Part shown: positions 6,018 through 6,696 of the stretch, piece by piece
How positions within the stretch are numbered: position 1 is the first letter of the stretch
Layout: every line of letters starts with the position of its first letter
Assembly: GCA_903873355.1 (NCBI GenBank)
Contig: CAIQOG010000220.1
Location: forward strand, 1-6,696
Direction of reading: 5' to 3'
DNA: 6,696 nucleotides
DNA from: an uncultured Bacteroidales bacterium
Lineage (GTDB): Bacteria; Bacteroidota; Bacteroidia; Bacteroidales; Paludibacteraceae
Notes under the pieces: model-generated
Databases searched by the model: none
Told to the model about the DNA's origin: nothing
The model's input: the letters and a program-made list of their open reading frames with translations, nothing else
Position numbers and translations under genes: made by a program

Positions 6018-6040
6018 TTCCCTCTTTAGGGGTTAGGGGT
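6018..6040 (-). repeat. CCCCTAACCCC-type element directly after nuoH stop
   Basis: On the coding strand the sequence is ACCCCTAACCCCTAAAG followed by AGGGAA. The last G block is altered to GAGGG, and the copy is otherwise the same as those after nuoL and in nuoI. It begins at the base after the nuoH TAG stop and is followed by TAATAG. Confidence 0.82.
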
Positions 6041-6696
6041 CTACATTATCCCAAAAATGTCTTTCAATGTAAGGCCGGTCAATACCAGAATTACCATTAG
6101 AACTAAATTCACCAGATTAATTGGCAACAGGTATTTCCACTCCAGATTCAACAACTGGTCGATACGCAGACGTGGGAATGACCAGCGAACCCATAAGCTT
6201 AAGAAAATCAATACAGCTGTTTTTCCGAAGAACCAAACATAAGTTGGAATATAACCCATGATACCGTTGAAAGCATCCCAACCCTGAATCTGAATAGGCA
6301 TATAACCACCCAGGAATACGGTTGTGGCAATAGAAGCTATAATAAACATGTTCAGGTATTCGGCCAGGTAATAGAAACCAAACTGAAGACCAGAGTATTC
6401 GGTGTGGTAACCGGCAGTAAGTTCCGATTCAGCTTCCGGTAAGTCGAAAGGTCCGCGGTTTGTTTCGGCATGACCTGAAATCAGGTAAATAACGAAAGCA
6501 ATTATCGACGAAATATGTCCGTTGAAAATGTTCCAGCAATAGCGTTGACCTTCAATCATGGTAGAGAACTGCATAGTTCCAGCCAATACTACAATAGTCA
6601 TCAGGGCAAAACCGGCAGAAAGTTCGTAACTTACAAACTGTGCACCACTTCGCATGGCACCAATCATGGAGTATTTGTTGTTACTTGACCAACCTG
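6041..6696 (-). CDS. nuoH: NADH-quinone oxidoreductase subunit H (NuoH), 5' part cut by window edge
   Basis: The frame is open to the right edge, giving 217 complete codons of a protein usually 325-360 residues long, so the N-terminal third or more is missing. NuoH anchors the peripheral arm to the membrane arm and forms much of the quinone-binding chamber. Recognisable family stretches are [20 protein letters not shown] and VSYEL near the visible start, the quinone-side loop [17 protein letters not shown] followed by GYHTEYSG, the helix segment [11 protein letters not shown], and the C-terminal [20 protein letters not shown] and [11 protein letters not shown]. The ATG at 6665-6667 lies within a conserved stretch (KYSMIGAMR) and is an internal methionine, not the start. 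The protein ends LKDIFGIM, and the TAG stop directly abuts a CCCCTAACCCC element. The truncation is only the window boundary. Confidence 0.97.
   Translation of the reverse strand, partial: GWSSNNKYSMIGAMRSGAQFVSYELSAGFALMTIVVLAGTMQFSTMIEGQRYCWNIFNGHISSIIAFVIYLISGHAETNRGPFDLPEAESELTAGYHTEYSGLQFGFYYLAEYLNMFIIASIATTVFLGGYMPIQIQGWDAFNGIMGYIPTYVWFFGKTAVLIFLSLWVRWSFPRLRIDQLLNLEWKYLLPINLVNLVLMVILVLTGLTLKDIFGIM

Noticed and set aside
2542..6040. Telomere-like (CCCTAA) repeat or eukaryotic contamination
   Set aside because: Each copy is a short fixed element with its own AAAGGGGA end, not a tandem array, and sits in a bacterial operon.
4472..6040. CRISPR array
   Set aside because: The repeated elements are separated by whole genes or lie singly in gaps. 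There are no regular spacers of 25-45 bp and no cas genes.
904..6040. Internal Bacteroidota promoters (TTTG / TAnnTTTG pattern) in the gaps
   Set aside because: I scanned the coding strand of the nuoL-nuoM and nuoM-nuoN gaps and found no convincing pair of boxes. In such A/T-rich sequence, partial matches mean little.
6057..6242. A 61-codon plus-strand frame opposite nuoH
   Set aside because: It is antisense to the conserved C-terminal part of NuoH, with no recognisable content or supporting start context.
6665..6667. ATG as the nuoH start
   Set aside because: The frame continues upstream to the window edge with conserved NuoH sequence (GWSSNNKYS), so this methionine is internal.

Overview
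The window lies inside one operon, transcribed entirely from the minus strand (right to left). It encodes the membrane arm of respiratory complex I (NADH:quinone oxidoreductase type NDH-1). In transcription order the genes are nuoH (5' end cut by the right edge), nuoI, nuoJ, nuoK, nuoL, nuoM and nuoN (3' part cut by the left edge). This is the canonical H-I-J-K-L-M-N order. All subunits visible in full have ordinary family lengths, and no foreign gene is inserted. The plus-strand reading frames are shadows.

The organism is most likely a member of Bacteroidota, perhaps a Bacteroidales/Marinilabiliales-type marine or sediment bacterium; the phylum call is stronger than the order. The start codons lack Shine-Dalgarno sequences and sit directly behind A/T-rich stretches. 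The gaps between genes hold short degenerate A/T-rich repeats and CCCCTAACCCCTAAAGGGG elements that I associate from memory with Bacteroidota genomes. The protein sequences fit that group too.

The gene products work together as follows. NuoI carries two [4Fe-4S] clusters that bring electrons to the quinone site roofed by NuoH. NuoH, J and K form the proximal part of the membrane domain. NuoL, M and N are the three antiporter-like proton-pumping subunits, with NuoL's long C-terminal helix running along the arm. The NADH or ferredoxin dehydrogenase module and NuoA-D lie outside the window, presumably to the right.

The unexpected material is in the six gaps (43-97 bp). Four genes (nuoH, nuoI, nuoJ, nuoL) end at or inside a CCCCTAACCCCTAAAGGGG element, always in the same orientation relative to transcription. 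In nuoI the element lies within the reading frame and encodes the last residues of the protein. In the nuoL-nuoM gap a second, inverted copy creates a potential 21-bp hairpin. Five gaps also carry A/T-rich degenerate repeats just before the next start codon. Two of these, flanking nuoI-nuoJ-nuoK, are 30/32 identical in inverted orientation. One protein-level oddity is that NuoM has leucine where E. coli NuoM has the key TM7 lysine. I see no sign of a wholly new multi-gene system here. The repeat architecture is the part worth following up.
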